Positions 25,130-33,811 of a stretch of 64,000 bases of DNA are shown one piece after another (within the stretch, counting starts at the first letter, position 1; every line of letters starts with the position of its first letter). The stretch comes from JBBIPA01 sp963820495. Its GTDB lineage: Bacteria > Chloroflexota > Dehalococcoidia > GIF9 > UBA5629. The DNA lies in assembly GCA_963820495.1 (NCBI GenBank), contig CAWGAF010000001.1, forward strand, positions 1,178,001 through 1,242,000, read 5' to 3'. Below the pieces are notes generated by a model. The model had not been told where the DNA came from, ran no database searches, and was given only the letters and a program-made list of their open reading frames with translations. Made by a program: the position numbers and the translations under genes.

Positions 25130-26323
25130 ATGGCTGGTCCATTAGCGGGAATTAGAGTTCTTGACCTAACGCAGGTGTTGTTTGGCCCTTTCGCTACCAT
25201 GTTGCTCAGCGATTTGGGTGCTGAGGTCATTAAAGTTGAAAGACCAGAAGCAGGTGATATTGCTCGAGGAAACGGCCCTTTTATCAGAGGGGTGAGTACC
25301 TATTTTCTTAGCCTGAATCGCGGCAAGAAAAGCATCACTCTGGATTTGACCAGCGAGCGTGGAAGGGAAATATTTTTGAGGCTGGCAAAGAAAGCCGATG
25401 TTCTGGTGGAAAATTTCGTGCCGGGAACCATGGATAGTTTTAGCCTGGGCTATGAAGCAATAAAGGCGTGTAATCCCAGAATCATTTACGTTGCCGGCTC
25501 TGGCTTTGGTCAATACGGCCCCTATGCGCAAAAGCCTGCTTTTGACATCATTATTCAGGCTATGGGTGGAGTTTTGAGTATTACGGGTGAGCCTGGTGGA
25601 CCTCCAGTAAGGCCGGGAGTGTCTTATGGGGATATTGCTGCTGGTCTGTTTTTGTGTATCGCCACTCTGGCGGCTTTGCAGGAGCGTCAGGCAAGCAACA
25701 AGGGACAACTTGTGGACATCAGTATGCTGGACTGCCAGGTAACCGTCCAGGAAAATGCCTTTGTCCGCTATCTCAATACTGGCGAGATACCCAGTCCTTT
25801 GGGTACCAGACATCCCGTAATTACACCATTCCAGGTTTTCCCCACTAAGGATAGCTATGTTGCTGTAGCTTTGAGAGGTGGGATAAAGAATCAGTGGCCT
25901 CTGTTTTGTGCTGCCATTAACCATGTTGAGCTTATTGATGATCCCAGGTTCGAAGATGGCTGGCTGCGCACTCAAAACTATGAGGTGCTGGAGCCAATCT
26001 TAACGCTGGCAATGAAAACCAGGACAACACAGGAGTGGGTTGAGGATCTGGAGCAGATGGGTATCCCCTGTGGGCCAGTTAATAAAATTGACCAGGTAGC
26101 CGATGATGTTCAGGTGAAAGCCAGGGATATGATTATCGATGTCCAACACCCTGAAGCAGGCGTGTTCAAAGTGGTCAATACACCATTCAAGTTTTCCAGG
26201 ACTCCCTGCAGGGCGGAACGTGCCGCACCGGATTTGGGAGAGCATAATAGGGATATTCTCAGTAATCTGCTGGGCATAACTCAAGAGGATATTGACGAGC
26301 TAAGTAAGATACGTATTATTTAA
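25130..26323 (+). CDS. CaiB/BaiF-type (class III) CoA-transferase
   Basis: A 397-residue family III CoA-transferase that moves CoA between carboxylic acids through an aspartyl-CoA intermediate. It has the N-terminal GIRVLDLTQVLFGPFATMLL block, KSITLDLTSERGRE, ENFVPGTMDSFSLGYE, and the catalytic Asp168 in RPGVSYGDIAAGL. Length is typical. The ribosome site is GAGAGGTGAG. The acid substrate cannot be assigned; no dehydrogenase or ligase partner is adjacent. Confidence 0.92.
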   Translation: MAGPLAGIRVLDLTQVLFGPFATMLLSDLGAEVIKVERPEAGDIARGNGPFIRGVSTYFLSLNRGKKSITLDLTSERGREIFLRLAKKADVLVENFVPGTMDSFSLGYEAIKACNPRIIYVAGSGFGQYGPYAQKPAFDIIIQAMGGVLSITGEPGGPPVRPGVSYGDIAAGLFLCIATLAALQERQASNKGQLVDISMLDCQVTVQENAFVRYLNTGEIPSPLGTRHPVITPFQVFPTKDSYVAVALRGGIKNQWPLFCAAINHVELIDDPRFEDGWLRTQNYEVLEPILTLAMKTRTTQEWVEDLEQMGIPCGPVNKIDQVADDVQVKARDMIIDVQHPEAGVFKVVNTPFKFSRTPCRAERAAPDLGEHNRDILSNLLGITQEDIDELSKIRII

Positions 26324-26360
26324 ATTGTTGACCTCTTTTGGGTCGCCTATGGAGAAATAG

Positions 26361-26413
26361 CAATGTAAGGGCGGGTTTTTAAACCCGCCCTGCAGGCCCG
26401 ACTGGGTCTGGCT
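26361..26413. repeat. Dispersed double palindrome (copy 1)
   Basis: GGGCGGGTTTTTAAACCCGCCC followed by a CAGACCCAGT/ACTGGGTCTG-type palindrome. The reverse complement recurs at 35927-35979 with few mismatches. Just downstream of the CoA-transferase, the first hairpin could also terminate its transcript. Confidence 0.65.
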
Positions 26414-26457
26414 AAAGCTGGTGAGTGGTGGGATTCAGAGGATAGGTGCATTAATAT

Positions 26458-26487
26458 TTGACTTGTGGCGCAGGACATGCTTATAAT
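26458..26487 (+). promoter_or_regulatory. Promoter of the 26494 RNA
   Basis: TTGACT, an 18-base spacer and TATAAT, followed by a transcript that contains no reading frame and ends at the strong terminator 26717-26753. Confidence 0.6.
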
Positions 26488-26493
26488 AATTTA

Positions 26494-26753
26494 AGAAGCT
26501 ACATGATCCCATCCGAGTTTAGCTTCGGGAGGTGCAAAATGAAGCTTCAAGCCTTTTTAGGGGTTTGGCAAGTTGATGGGCGGCGCCCTGTGTGACAGCA
26601 GGGCATTCCAAACTCGAGCCTGACTCGCAAAAATGATTTGGGTTGGTCTCGTATGATGAGACAACACCTGCGGAGATAACACCGCAAGAGAGTTGGGGCG
26701 AGAAAATAAGATTCCCAAGGTGGGCGTTTAGTAAAGCGCCCACCTTATTTTTT
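26494..26753 (+). ncRNA. Candidate structured non-coding RNA, ~260 nt
   Basis: A promoter-to-terminator unit without a plausible reading frame. Several stems are visible: a long-range CGAGTTT (26514-26520) with AAACTCG (26610-26616), enclosing AGCTTC/GAAGCT (26521-26546) and GCCCTG/CAGGGC (26585-26604); then GTCTC/GAGAC (26646-26662), TGCGG/CCGCA (26669-26686) and the 10-bp terminator stem. I could not match it to tmRNA, RNase P RNA, SRP RNA, 6S RNA or a riboswitch class I know. There is no downstream gene on this strand, so a trans-acting or housekeeping RNA is more likely than a riboswitch. Confidence 0.5.
26717..26753 (+). terminator. Strong intrinsic terminator of the RNA unit
   Basis: AAGGTGGGCG, a 10-base loop and CGCCCACCTT, followed by ATTTTTT. 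The T-run is only on the plus strand, which fixes the direction of the RNA. Confidence 0.8.
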
Positions 26754-26881
26754 GGTCATGTTAATGGAGGGTCCTGATTGCATCTGGATGACGAAGTAAA
26801 CTCTTTTTTGGGGGAAAGACATTAACGATTGCTTCGCCCGCCTAAGGCGGACTCGCAATGACATGTTCTGGTTAAGGGCTA

Positions 26882-27142
26882 TCAAGACGGTTGGATTTCT
26901 TCCAGAGTTTCTTTGATATTTGGGACTTCCTGTATAAGCTGCTCCAGTGGCATTTCTTCGCCGGTCATGTTAATAGCTCTTTTTTGCCATGGTGATATTA
27001 GCACGGCGGCAATGGGCTGCTTGGTGCTGAAGACCGAAATCCCGGCTGCGAAGGAATAGTGTATTGATAGTTTTACCACAGGGATAATAGTGAATCCCCT
27101 CACCGATATGGGGTTATCGATGCCTAATACGGTCTTTGTCAT
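26882..27142 (-). CDS. Short GerW/YtfJ-like protein
   Basis: An 86-residue protein whose core (LGIDNPISVRGFTIIPVVKLSIHYSFAAGISVFS) resembles the first half of the GerW/YtfJ domain, without the glycine-rich loop. I start it at the ATG at 27142 (MTKTVLG), whose codon overlaps the stop of the DUF2953 gene by 4 bases; the open frame continues upstream but overlaps that gene. It ends the three-gene operon. Function unknown. Confidence 0.6.
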   Translation of the reverse strand: MTKTVLGIDNPISVRGFTIIPVVKLSIHYSFAAGISVFSTKQPIAAVLISPWQKRAINMTGEEMPLEQLIQEVPNIKETLEEIQPS

Positions 27143-27729
27143 CTTTTCAAAATCAGTGTTTTGGAAATCCGTATTGCTGGTACAGAGAAAACAAATCTTA
27201 ATAAAGCCAGGACAACTAGAATAGGCCACAGCCTGATGACGCCGTGCAGGTAAGCTTCCAGAGTAATATCGCCGTCAAAAGAAGGCAACACGTTTATCTC
27301 ATAGGGTAGCTTATTTAACAGAAAATAAAGCGGTCCCAGGAGCGCAAATAAAAGTGCCGTGTCAGCGGGGTTTTCCAGCCCCAGCTTAATATTTGCTGCC
27401 AGCTCTTTAATTTTAAGGCTTTTAAAAACGCTTACCAGTAGCCGACGAAGATGGGTAAACAGTCCTCTGGTTCTGAGGATTTGATATACAGTGCTGGCGC
27501 TTATCCTGCGTTTGGGTTTTGGCTCGCCTCTGGTTATCTTTTCTTCCTTTTCAGGCTCTTCTTTTTTAGCTTTTTTCAGGTCTCTATCAATCAACCCGAA
27601 AAGCCATAGCAATCTTATCTGGAATACGGGACTTTTGCTGGTGTTTACCTGGAAAACGAGGGCAAGCGGTATACATAGTATCAATATGATGAGTACAATC
27701 AGGCTAACCAGGGCGATGATGACCCACAA
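27139..27729 (-). CDS. DUF2953 membrane protein (YtfI-like)
   Basis: A 196-residue protein with an N-terminal transmembrane helix (residues 1-27), a Lys/Glu-rich stretch (52-75), the DUF2953-type region around KSLKIKELAANIKLGLENPADTALLFALLGPLYFLL, and a C-terminal helix (165-185). The start codon is TTG. In Firmicutes this family neighbours the GerW/YtfJ gene, as here. It is the second gene of the operon. Confidence 0.75.
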   Translation of the reverse strand: MWVIIALVSLIVLIILILCIPLALVFQVNTSKSPVFQIRLLWLFGLIDRDLKKAKKEEPEKEEKITRGEPKPKRRISASTVYQILRTRGLFTHLRRLLVSVFKSLKIKELAANIKLGLENPADTALLFALLGPLYFLLNKLPYEINVLPSFDGDITLEAYLHGVIRLWPILVVLALLRFVFSVPAIRISKTLILKR

Positions 27730-27734
27730 CTAAC

Positions 27735-28127
27735 TTATCCTTCCTTTTTGCGCTCACCCCATCTATCGGCAAATTTTTCCATTACCCGGGGTACTGACTC
27801 ACCGATTTTTTCCAAGGCTGATGCCATACCGCCTTTGATTGACTCTATCCGCGCCCCGTCTTTGTCGATGATGATGATAGCAATGGGCTTAACGCCACCG
27901 CCAGCCCCACCACCACCGGCGACACCTTCCCCACCGCCTTCACCCTTTTTACTTTCTCCTAAGCCGGCTCCACCGGCGCCGCCGAAACCAAAGCCGATAC
28001 TTAACAGCGGAATTATAGTCGAGTCTCCCACGGTTATGGGGTCACCGACCACGGTTCTGCTGCCCAGCACCTTTTCGATTTCTCCCAGAGTTGTTTTAAC
28101 TAGTTTCTCAACATCATCTCTTTCCAC
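27735..28127 (-). CDS. GerW/YtfJ-family protein
   Basis: A 130-residue protein of the GerW (YtfJ) family: VVGDPITVGDSTIIPLLSIGFGFG, an extremely glycine-rich loop (about 47-80), and the PIAIIIIDKDGARIESI strand. In Bacillus the homologue is a forespore protein needed for germinant response, but the family is widespread in non-sporulating bacteria. The start is GTG with AGGAGG 6 bases upstream. It is the first gene of an operon with DUF2953 and a second, short GerW-like gene. Confidence 0.85.
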   Translation of the reverse strand: MERDDVEKLVKTTLGEIEKVLGSRTVVGDPITVGDSTIIPLLSIGFGFGGAGGAGLGESKKGEGGGEGVAGGGGAGGGVKPIAIIIIDKDGARIESIKGGMASALEKIGESVPRVMEKFADRWGERKKEG

Positions 28128-28341
28128 GTCTTACCTCCTTATGGTTTAGGTTTTTACTTTTACTCAGCCTACTACGATATGACTGATGAATTGATACTAT
28201 CGTAACACCCCAGATAGGGCGAGTCAACAAGTTTGAGCTAATAGAACGAAATAACTATTGTTCTACAGAATATAGAAGCAGATACACCCCCCACCGTAAC
28301 GCTTGTCGTAGCAGTCGTAACTCGGGCACTGGCTGTGACAG

Positions 28342-29286
28342 CGCTTAATTCTCCGTAAATATCCGACAGTCTACCTCCTTTTTTAATCTTTGTAATGGTG
28401 GCTTCATACCTAAGCTCATATGTGGACGATGATAATGATAGCGCTTCAGGAAAGATTCTACCATTTCTATGCACTCTGGCAATTGTTCAACGCGATATTT
28501 TGACCAGCCCAGGCACTCTTTTCTTACCGTTCTGTTGAAACTCTCGATATAAGATTGTTCATTTTTACGATATGGCCTCGCTATCCTGTGACGATCACAG
28601 AAAGAATGTACATGCATGAGGAAATCTGCCTTAAACTCTGGGCCACCATCAGTCTGGATAAGATGCACATGCTTCCCAAATCTTCTCTTCATACTCTTAG
28701 CTAGAAACCTGGAACCGTACCTGGCTGTGAGCTCCGGAGCTAATAGAATATCTGCCTCTCTGGTAAAAATGTCTATAGCAGTGAACGCATATATGTCCCC
28801 AAAATCAACTGTATCCATCTGGATTACTTCCCTGGGCATTGATGCTTTTGGTATCAGTCCTCTCTCTTTATTTTTCTTCCATTTGGATCGAATCACATAT
28901 TTCTCCGCTAATATCTCATATATCTTGGGAACCGAGAGGTGGATACCACGTTCAAGCTCTATATAATATTGAATCTTCTGACCACAGCAATAGTATTCGC
29001 GTTCCCTTATTTCCCAGACTAATCTCTTTACTATTGGGTCTACTTGCCTTCTTTTTCTCTCACCTTTCTTGGCTTGCTCATATTTATCTAGAAATGTTAG
29101 AAGCCCATATTCTTTGATGTTCTGTATTCAGATATGTATGGTCTCACGATTTTTATTCAGCCTTTTAGCGATGTGTACCTTGGAAATTCCTTGTTCATAT
29201 AGCTCCCAGCAAAGTGTTATTAATGTTCTGTTTTGCATGTCCATGATTTTACATGGACTGTCGGATTTCTACGGAAACATTGCGGA
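28342..29286 (-). mobile_element. IS481-like insertion sequence, copy 1 (defective)
   Basis: About 940 bp, nearly identical to the copy at 35989-36931 but inverted. Its imperfect ends share TCCGTA-A-ATCCGACAGT (28350-28370 and 29257-29277). The transposase is interrupted by a nonsense codon. With copy 2 it brackets 6.7 kb of accessory genes. Confidence 0.8.
28345..29244 (-). pseudogene. IS481-like transposase with in-frame stop
   Basis: Compared with the intact copy at 36030, one tryptophan codon (TGG) in the N-terminal helix-turn-helix region is TGA (29128-29130), so the 299-residue protein would stop after about 38 residues. Downstream the frame is intact, including the DDE residues (QMDTVDF, IQTDGGPEF and the ESFNRTVRKECLG glutamate). 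A shorter protein from an internal start would lack the DNA-binding domain. Other differences from copy 2 are few, so the mutation is recent. Confidence 0.85.
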
Positions 29287-29388
29287 CAGTTGATATCATC
29301 TATTACTACTCAGTATTATATGTATATATTATTTAGAAAACAGCGCAACTGCAAATCAATCCTGGCGTTGGTGTAGGTCTGGTTAAGG

Positions 29389-30435
29389 ATGAGTATTATC
29401 AATAGCGTGGATTGGATCGTAATTAGTGCTGCTGAAATTCATAGCGAGCTCTACTGGGTTATTGTTGCCTTTGCTCTAGTTATAGTTATAGTCGCTCTAA
29501 TACTATCCCTGATTTTTTTGTTGAAGAAAAATAAAATAACGGACACCTTCCCAGCCAGCACGGCGACGATGTCTGGGTCGGCTAATGTAAAAGGGAAAAT
29601 AGAAGCCACTAAAGGAAAGTTAAGGGCGGCTTTCTTAGATAAAGAAAGGGCCGAATTGTTTCTCCGTAAGTTGGATATATTAAAAGTTAATAATGGTATA
29701 AGTGAAACGATATATGCTGACCTTAAAGAAGAATATCTCCGAAAACACCAAAAGGCGTTATTAAACATAGACCTGATCCAAGCAGAATTCAAGAGGCAGC
29801 TTGATATTCAGATAACTGGGCAGCGCGATATTAAATTCGCACTGGAAAATTTGGAAGCAAGGTTACATGTAGGGCAGTTTCCGCTTTCGGAGTATACTAG
29901 TGACGATAAAAACTTGAGGAATAAGTTATCTCGGTTGGAAAAAAGAATATTCGAGTTGGAAACATTGGTTAATGCTACAGGAACGTCCTCGATATCTCAT
30001 CTTGGTGGTACGAAAATGCCTGATTACACCCTGGAATCTGTAAGAACACAATCACCGCCGCAAAAACTAGCTACCGCCGAAGCAAGTGATACAGACCAGG
30101 CTACGGAAATTGAGCCGAAACTTGACACAATCCCTAAAATCACTGATTTAGAAATTTTACCGAGTTGCGTGGTACAGGGTAACCAGGTTGGTATTGTAGC
30201 CATGGCATTCAATGATAGGCAAGAGGATATCACTTACCAAATTGAGCTTAAAATAAATGGGGAAATAAAGCAGTCCAGTGATGTATCACTAGCACCTAAA
30301 GCTTTTCAAGAAGTCACCTTTGTAATCGCCACTGATGTGCCTGGTGACTTTAAAGTTGAGGTCGGTGGTTTGGGTGGCAGGTTCAGAGTTCTACCCGCCA
30401 AATGGAAGTTTAATATTCTTTCAATTCTCGGCTAA
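29389..30435 (+). CDS. Membrane-anchored coiled-coil protein with CARDB-like domain
   Basis: A 348-residue protein with one transmembrane helix (about 22-46), helical coiled-coil regions (about 68-190, with KLDILKVNNGISETIYADLKEEY), a polar linker and a C-terminal CARDB-like beta domain (about 247-340, ITDLEILPSCVVQGNQVGI to GDFKVEVGGLGGRF). The C-terminal domain resembles that of the 32502-33080 protein. No family function is known; an extracytoplasmic binding or scaffolding role is plausible. It lies within the IS-bracketed island. Confidence 0.65.
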   Translation: MSIINSVDWIVISAAEIHSELYWVIVAFALVIVIVALILSLIFLLKKNKITDTFPASTATMSGSANVKGKIEATKGKLRAAFLDKERAELFLRKLDILKVNNGISETIYADLKEEYLRKHQKALLNIDLIQAEFKRQLDIQITGQRDIKFALENLEARLHVGQFPLSEYTSDDKNLRNKLSRLEKRIFELETLVNATGTSSISHLGGTKMPDYTLESVRTQSPPQKLATAEASDTDQATEIEPKLDTIPKITDLEILPSCVVQGNQVGIVAMAFNDRQEDITYQIELKINGEIKQSSDVSLAPKAFQEVTFVIATDVPGDFKVEVGGLGGRFRVLPAKWKFNILSILG

Positions 30436-30789
30436 TCCCTCCAGACCAGTATAATATCGCTCTGGTCGTGTCAATGCTCCATCACGCTTCATCCTCCTAA
30501 TCTACTCTGCAATAGTTCTCGTTGCTCCCCCTTTTTAAATTCTTAAATATCGTCTACGATAATCATTTAAGTTATATTCTTGCTGACCCGGACTGTTCTC
30601 ACAAAAATTAGATACGAAATGAACGCTGGTTTAGTCGAACTAACTGATGCCAGCGGTACAGTCCATAGGACTTTGGTACTGAGTGGGCGGCAGGACTTTT
30701 TCATCAGTCAAAAAGGACTAAATCGCTATTCAATACAGATACGATGTGAATTATAGTGGAGACAGGGTAATAAATACCGAGGAATACAT
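30436..30789. other. Intergenic, with a 45-codon beta-domain fragment
   Basis: A short frame at 30619-30756, with open codons upstream, encodes a segment such as LVELTDASGTVHRTLVLSG that looks like the end of an extracellular beta domain. It lacks a start context and is probably a remnant of a larger gene. A GACCAG/CTGGTC inverted repeat at 30452-30475 could end the upstream transcript. Nothing else is seen. Confidence 0.35.
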
Positions 30790-32445
30790 ATGAAAAGTCT
30801 AAATTTTGAAAAGAAGACATCAGTTTGCCAAAAAATCAGTGCTGCTGTTATCACTGTTGTAATATTGTTTATCGCCATACTTTTTACTGGCTGTGTCCCG
30901 GACAAGCAGGAAGGCTCTGCCAATATCAATACCCCACCCCCCGAAACAAACCAGTTAGCGCCACAAAACCAGACTCTGGAAACACAGCTACAACCAGCTG
31001 CAGGAACTAATCAGGGCGCGCTCATTACAGAACAGATGCTTAATGTGGCACAGCAGGACATCGGTTCTGCCGGTGGCACGGTTACTATCACCAAGCCGGG
31101 AGACCCTCTAGATGGCTTTACCGTAGACATTCCAGCTGATTCCTATTCTGATGCCAGGAACTTTAAAGTGGCGGAATCACCTATAATAAGCCATACCTTT
31201 GGTGCCAACTTTAACCCCATTTCTCCCCTTATATCTATCGACAATGGTGGTGAATATTCCGATCGGTTGATAGTAGTTAAGGTGCCGGTAAAGCTCCCTG
31301 TCGGGCAATTTGCCATGGGCTTCTTCTACGATGAAAAAGACGGCAATTTAGAAGGGATTCCGCTGCTAACCATCGAGGATGGCTCGGTGAGCCTGGCCAT
31401 GACGCATTTCTCCCACAATTTTGTCATCAGCTCCGTTCCTCAAGATGTTCTTCAGCAAGAGTTGAGCTCGGGATTCACCCCCGGCGTGGATGATTGGCAA
31501 TTTCCCAACCACGGGTCATACATCGCACCTTGGGGCTTTTGTTCCGGCCAGACCCTGGCGGCTATGTGGTATTACCATGAGAAACCAGATGGTACTGATA
31601 AACACCTTTATGGCTTGTACGATAACAACGCTGGCGGAAACCCAGGAACGCCGGATTTGTGGGTAGACGATGCTATGGGTTACAGGTTCGTCTCTACCAT
31701 TCAGGTGGATTATGAGACCAATATCAGGAAAGGTAAGCAGGCAGTAAAATTCTTTTCCGAGCTGGCTCAGTTGGACGATAAAATCACCCTATCTGAGTAC
31801 CAATACTCAATGTTGCTGACTGGTGAACCCCAATATATAGAAGTCTGGAATTTTAAGAGCGGCATCGGTCATGCCTTGATTGTCTATAAGATAACGGCGG
31901 AGGGCACGCTCCTGGTTGCCGACCCCAACTTCCCTGGAAATTGTGACCGAAAAATCGAGTTTGCCGGTGGTAAATTCCTGCCCTACAATTCCGGCAGCGA
32001 CGCAAGTTCCGCTCAGCAGGGAAAGGGAACGGCCTATGATAAGATTATTTATTGTGTGAATACCGCGATGTTGCCATACCACCAGATAACCAATCGCTGG
32101 TTAGAGTGCCAAGACGGCTCCATCGGCCACGACTTATTCCCCAGTTACTCCGTGGAAGTATACGATGACAGTGGCCATGCCCAGGGTTTACTGTCCTGCA
32201 ATAGCGATTTTACCACCAATCAAAAAATACTGAAGTTAGGCGCTTCTGCGCTGGGCAAGAACTTCAATATAACCGTATACCGGGATGGAGCCTACCTGAG
32301 GTCGCAGGATGGCAAATTGGAACTAAAACCGGGCAATAACCGCCTCGGTATTGCTGTCTGGGGAGACGCCAATCAAAGCCCTGGTGTTCATGAATTGAAG
32401 TGGATCGATTTTGAGTACTACAATGTTATCTGCTCGGGAGGCTAG
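30790..32445 (+). CDS. Lipoprotein with papain-like (C39-type) peptidase domain
   Basis: A 551-residue exported lipoprotein: signal sequence with lipobox LFTGC (Cys35), a Pro/Gln-rich linker, then a beta domain around 85-215 (GGTVTITKPGDPLDGFTVDIP). A papain-like domain follows in which Cys251 (WGFCSGQTLAAMWYY), His361 (GIGHALIVYKI) and Asp378/Asn380 (VADPNFPGN) form a plausible catalytic triad. The C-terminal part (about 430-551) is a beta-rich domain. It could be a surface peptidase or an inactive structural relative. It lies inside the IS-bracketed island. Confidence 0.65.
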   Translation: MKSLNFEKKTSVCQKISAAVITVVILFIAILFTGCVPDKQEGSANINTPPPETNQLAPQNQTLETQLQPAAGTNQGALITEQMLNVAQQDIGSAGGTVTITKPGDPLDGFTVDIPADSYSDARNFKVAESPIISHTFGANFNPISPLISIDNGGEYSDRLIVVKVPVKLPVGQFAMGFFYDEKDGNLEGIPLLTIEDGSVSLAMTHFSHNFVISSVPQDVLQQELSSGFTPGVDDWQFPNHGSYIAPWGFCSGQTLAAMWYYHEKPDGTDKHLYGLYDNNAGGNPGTPDLWVDDAMGYRFVSTIQVDYETNIRKGKQAVKFFSELAQLDDKITLSEYQYSMLLTGEPQYIEVWNFKSGIGHALIVYKITAEGTLLVADPNFPGNCDRKIEFAGGKFLPYNSGSDASSAQQGKGTAYDKIIYCVNTAMLPYHQITNRWLECQDGSIGHDLFPSYSVEVYDDSGHAQGLLSCNSDFTTNQKILKLGASALGKNFNITVYRDGAYLRSQDGKLELKPGNNRLGIAVWGDANQSPGVHELKWIDFEYYNVICSGG

Positions 32446-32501
32446 TTCCTCCAACAGGCGTAGCTTAAAGGGCAACGGATGGGCAAAAATTGGGAATTGC
32501 C

Positions 32502-33080
32502 CTAGGATACTATAAACTTACTTTCTAAGTCGCCAATTTTCACGGTATGCTCTCCAGCCGTATTCTCCACGATATTAAATGTTATCCATTTGCTTGCCCA
32601 TGGAGCCAGTCCAACCCCTTTGGTTCTGACTAATTTATCGTTTACTATTAACTCGGCATGGTAATAGCTGCTGAAGGGGCTGGTATTAGTTACGCTGAAA
32701 AGAACTGCCACCGTTTCTCCTTTTTGGGTTTCTCTGGGAATGACCTCGAGGTTACCAATTTGGAAAGTATTTGCGGGCACGGTGGTTGGGGTAGCTTGTA
32801 GAGGAGCTGCTGGCTTTTCAGTCGGTGCCACCGGCGAATTAACCTCCGATGGTGTTCTGGCTGACTGTGTCATTGGCGGCGAGGTAACCTGCTCTGTTTT
32901 TTGGGGAATTTCCTGGGTTTTACCCGGCGCTGAACTAACTTGTCTTGTTGTCTTACCCATCTTTTGGGTTTTACCAAGGATAATAGCTGCGAATATAACC
33001 GATAGGATGATTACAATTACAGCACAGACAGTAAGCGCTGTATTAACTGCGGGGTTGAATGGTGTAATAGCCAGTAACAT
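32502..33080 (-). CDS. Membrane-anchored CARDB-like domain protein
   Basis: A 192-residue protein: N-terminal transmembrane helix (about 13-36), a Thr/Pro/Gln-rich low-complexity linker (40-105) and a C-terminal CARDB-like domain (about 107-192, IGNLEVIPRETQKGETVAV to AGEHTVKIGDLESKFIVS). The domain is paralogous to that at the end of the 29389-30435 protein. It is oriented against the preceding lipoprotein gene, with their stops 56 bases apart. Confidence 0.65.
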   Translation of the reverse strand: MLLAITPFNPAVNTALTVCAVIVIILSVIFAAIILGKTQKMGKTTRQVSSAPGKTQEIPQKTEQVTSPPMTQSARTPSEVNSPVAPTEKPAAPLQATPTTVPANTFQIGNLEVIPRETQKGETVAVLFSVTNTSPFSSYYHAELIVNDKLVRTKGVGLAPWASKWITFNIVENTAGEHTVKIGDLESKFIVS

Positions 33081-33182
33081 TTTTTCCTAAACTTGCCTCT
33101 TTATAAAAATTCCGCTTCCCTAATTATTTTCCCATCCCTCGATGGGAGGCCTTTTTTTAGAACACGTAGGGGCGTTCCTTGG

Positions 33183-33307
33183 GGTGCGCCCTGGGAGGGT
33201 GTCCGGAAAATAAATATGTCATCGTGAGTCCGCCTCTGGCGGATGTGACGATCCCGCGGGATCAATGGGAACCCGCGAGTTCCTGCAATTGTGATTTTCG
33301 GACAACC
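33183..33307. repeat. MITE-like element, copy A
   Basis: Positions 33183-33299 are identical over 117 bp to 38101-38217. The unit is closed by short inverted ends (GGTGTCCGGAAAAT at 33198 and ATTTTCGGACAACC ending at 33307). Inside are three palindromes: GTCCGCC/GGCGGA, the perfect GATCCCGCGGGATC and GGAAC/GTTCC. It has no coding capacity. Confidence 0.75.
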
Positions 33308-33342
33308 TCCTTTTCAGTCCCTTTTACCACCCTCAGATGTAG

Positions 33343-33371
33343 GGACAGACCTTAAGGGGTTCTCTTCGGTT
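33343..33371. repeat. Left 29-bp terminal inverted repeat
   Basis: Exact reverse complement of 35876-35904. It overlaps the last codons of the 33352-33786 gene. Confidence 0.85.
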
Positions 33372-33786
33372 GTAGTTGTTTTAAGTATTTCTTATAATTC
33401 AATCTAGAGAACATGGATTTAAGTTTTATCATTTCAGTATTTCTTGGAATAATTCTATTTATCATATTAAGCATCATCGAAAATGCTGTTATAAGTGATT
33501 TATTTAATAAATTACTATCAATTACTTCAGACCCTTTAACAGTGATACTTCTGCTAGTGCTTAATCTCGTTTTAAGCGTTATTGCGTCTATTGGGATATT
33601 TAAGTTCTTAAAAGACATGTTTAGTAAATCTAAATAGTCTTTTTTCAATTTTTTTATCTTTATTCTTTCATTCTCGTATAGTAGAGCTAGTAATAGTGTG
33701 CAAAAACCAAATAGTATCATAAATGCAACAGCTACTTTAAGACTAGGTGATACAGAACTGCTTGTAAATAATTCAATAAATATCAT
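33352..33786 (-). CDS. Hypothetical small membrane protein, transposon cargo
   Basis: A 144-residue protein with one strong hydrophobic helix (about 15-38) and a basic, Leu/Ile-rich remainder; not recognised. Its end runs into the transposon's left inverted repeat. It follows the CAP gene by 25 bases on the same strand. A 74-codon frame on the opposite strand (33413-33637) encodes an alternative two-helix peptide, so the coding strand is not certain. Confidence 0.4.
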   Translation of the reverse strand: MIFIELFTSSSVSPSLKVAVAFMILFGFCTLLLALLYENERIKIKKLKKDYLDLLNMSFKNLNIPIDAITLKTRLSTSRSITVKGSEVIDSNLLNKSLITAFSMMLNMINRIIPRNTEMIKLKSMFSRLNYKKYLKQLQPKRTP

Positions 33787-33811
33787 CTTTTTATTTCTTT
33801 ATCCCTAATAT

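Noticed and set aside
25166..25975. 269-codon minus-strand frame inside the CoA-transferase gene
   Set aside because: Antisense to a strongly supported enzyme gene, with no recognisable domain.
26494..26753. Cobalamin or molybdenum-cofactor riboswitch, tmRNA, RNase P or SRP RNA at the RNA candidate
   Set aside because: The conserved cores (for example the B12 box, the SRP tetraloop region, the tmRNA CCA end) are not present, and no gene follows on the same strand for a riboswitch to control.
28238..28474. 78-codon minus-strand frame at the end of IS copy 1
   Set aside because: It overlaps the transposase frame in another phase and the remainder is Thr/Val repeats without a start context.
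33413..33637. 74-codon plus-strand hydrophobic frame opposite the 33352-33786 gene
   Set aside because: Less likely than the minus-strand frame, which follows the CAP gene in an apparent operon; kept only as an alternative in that entry.
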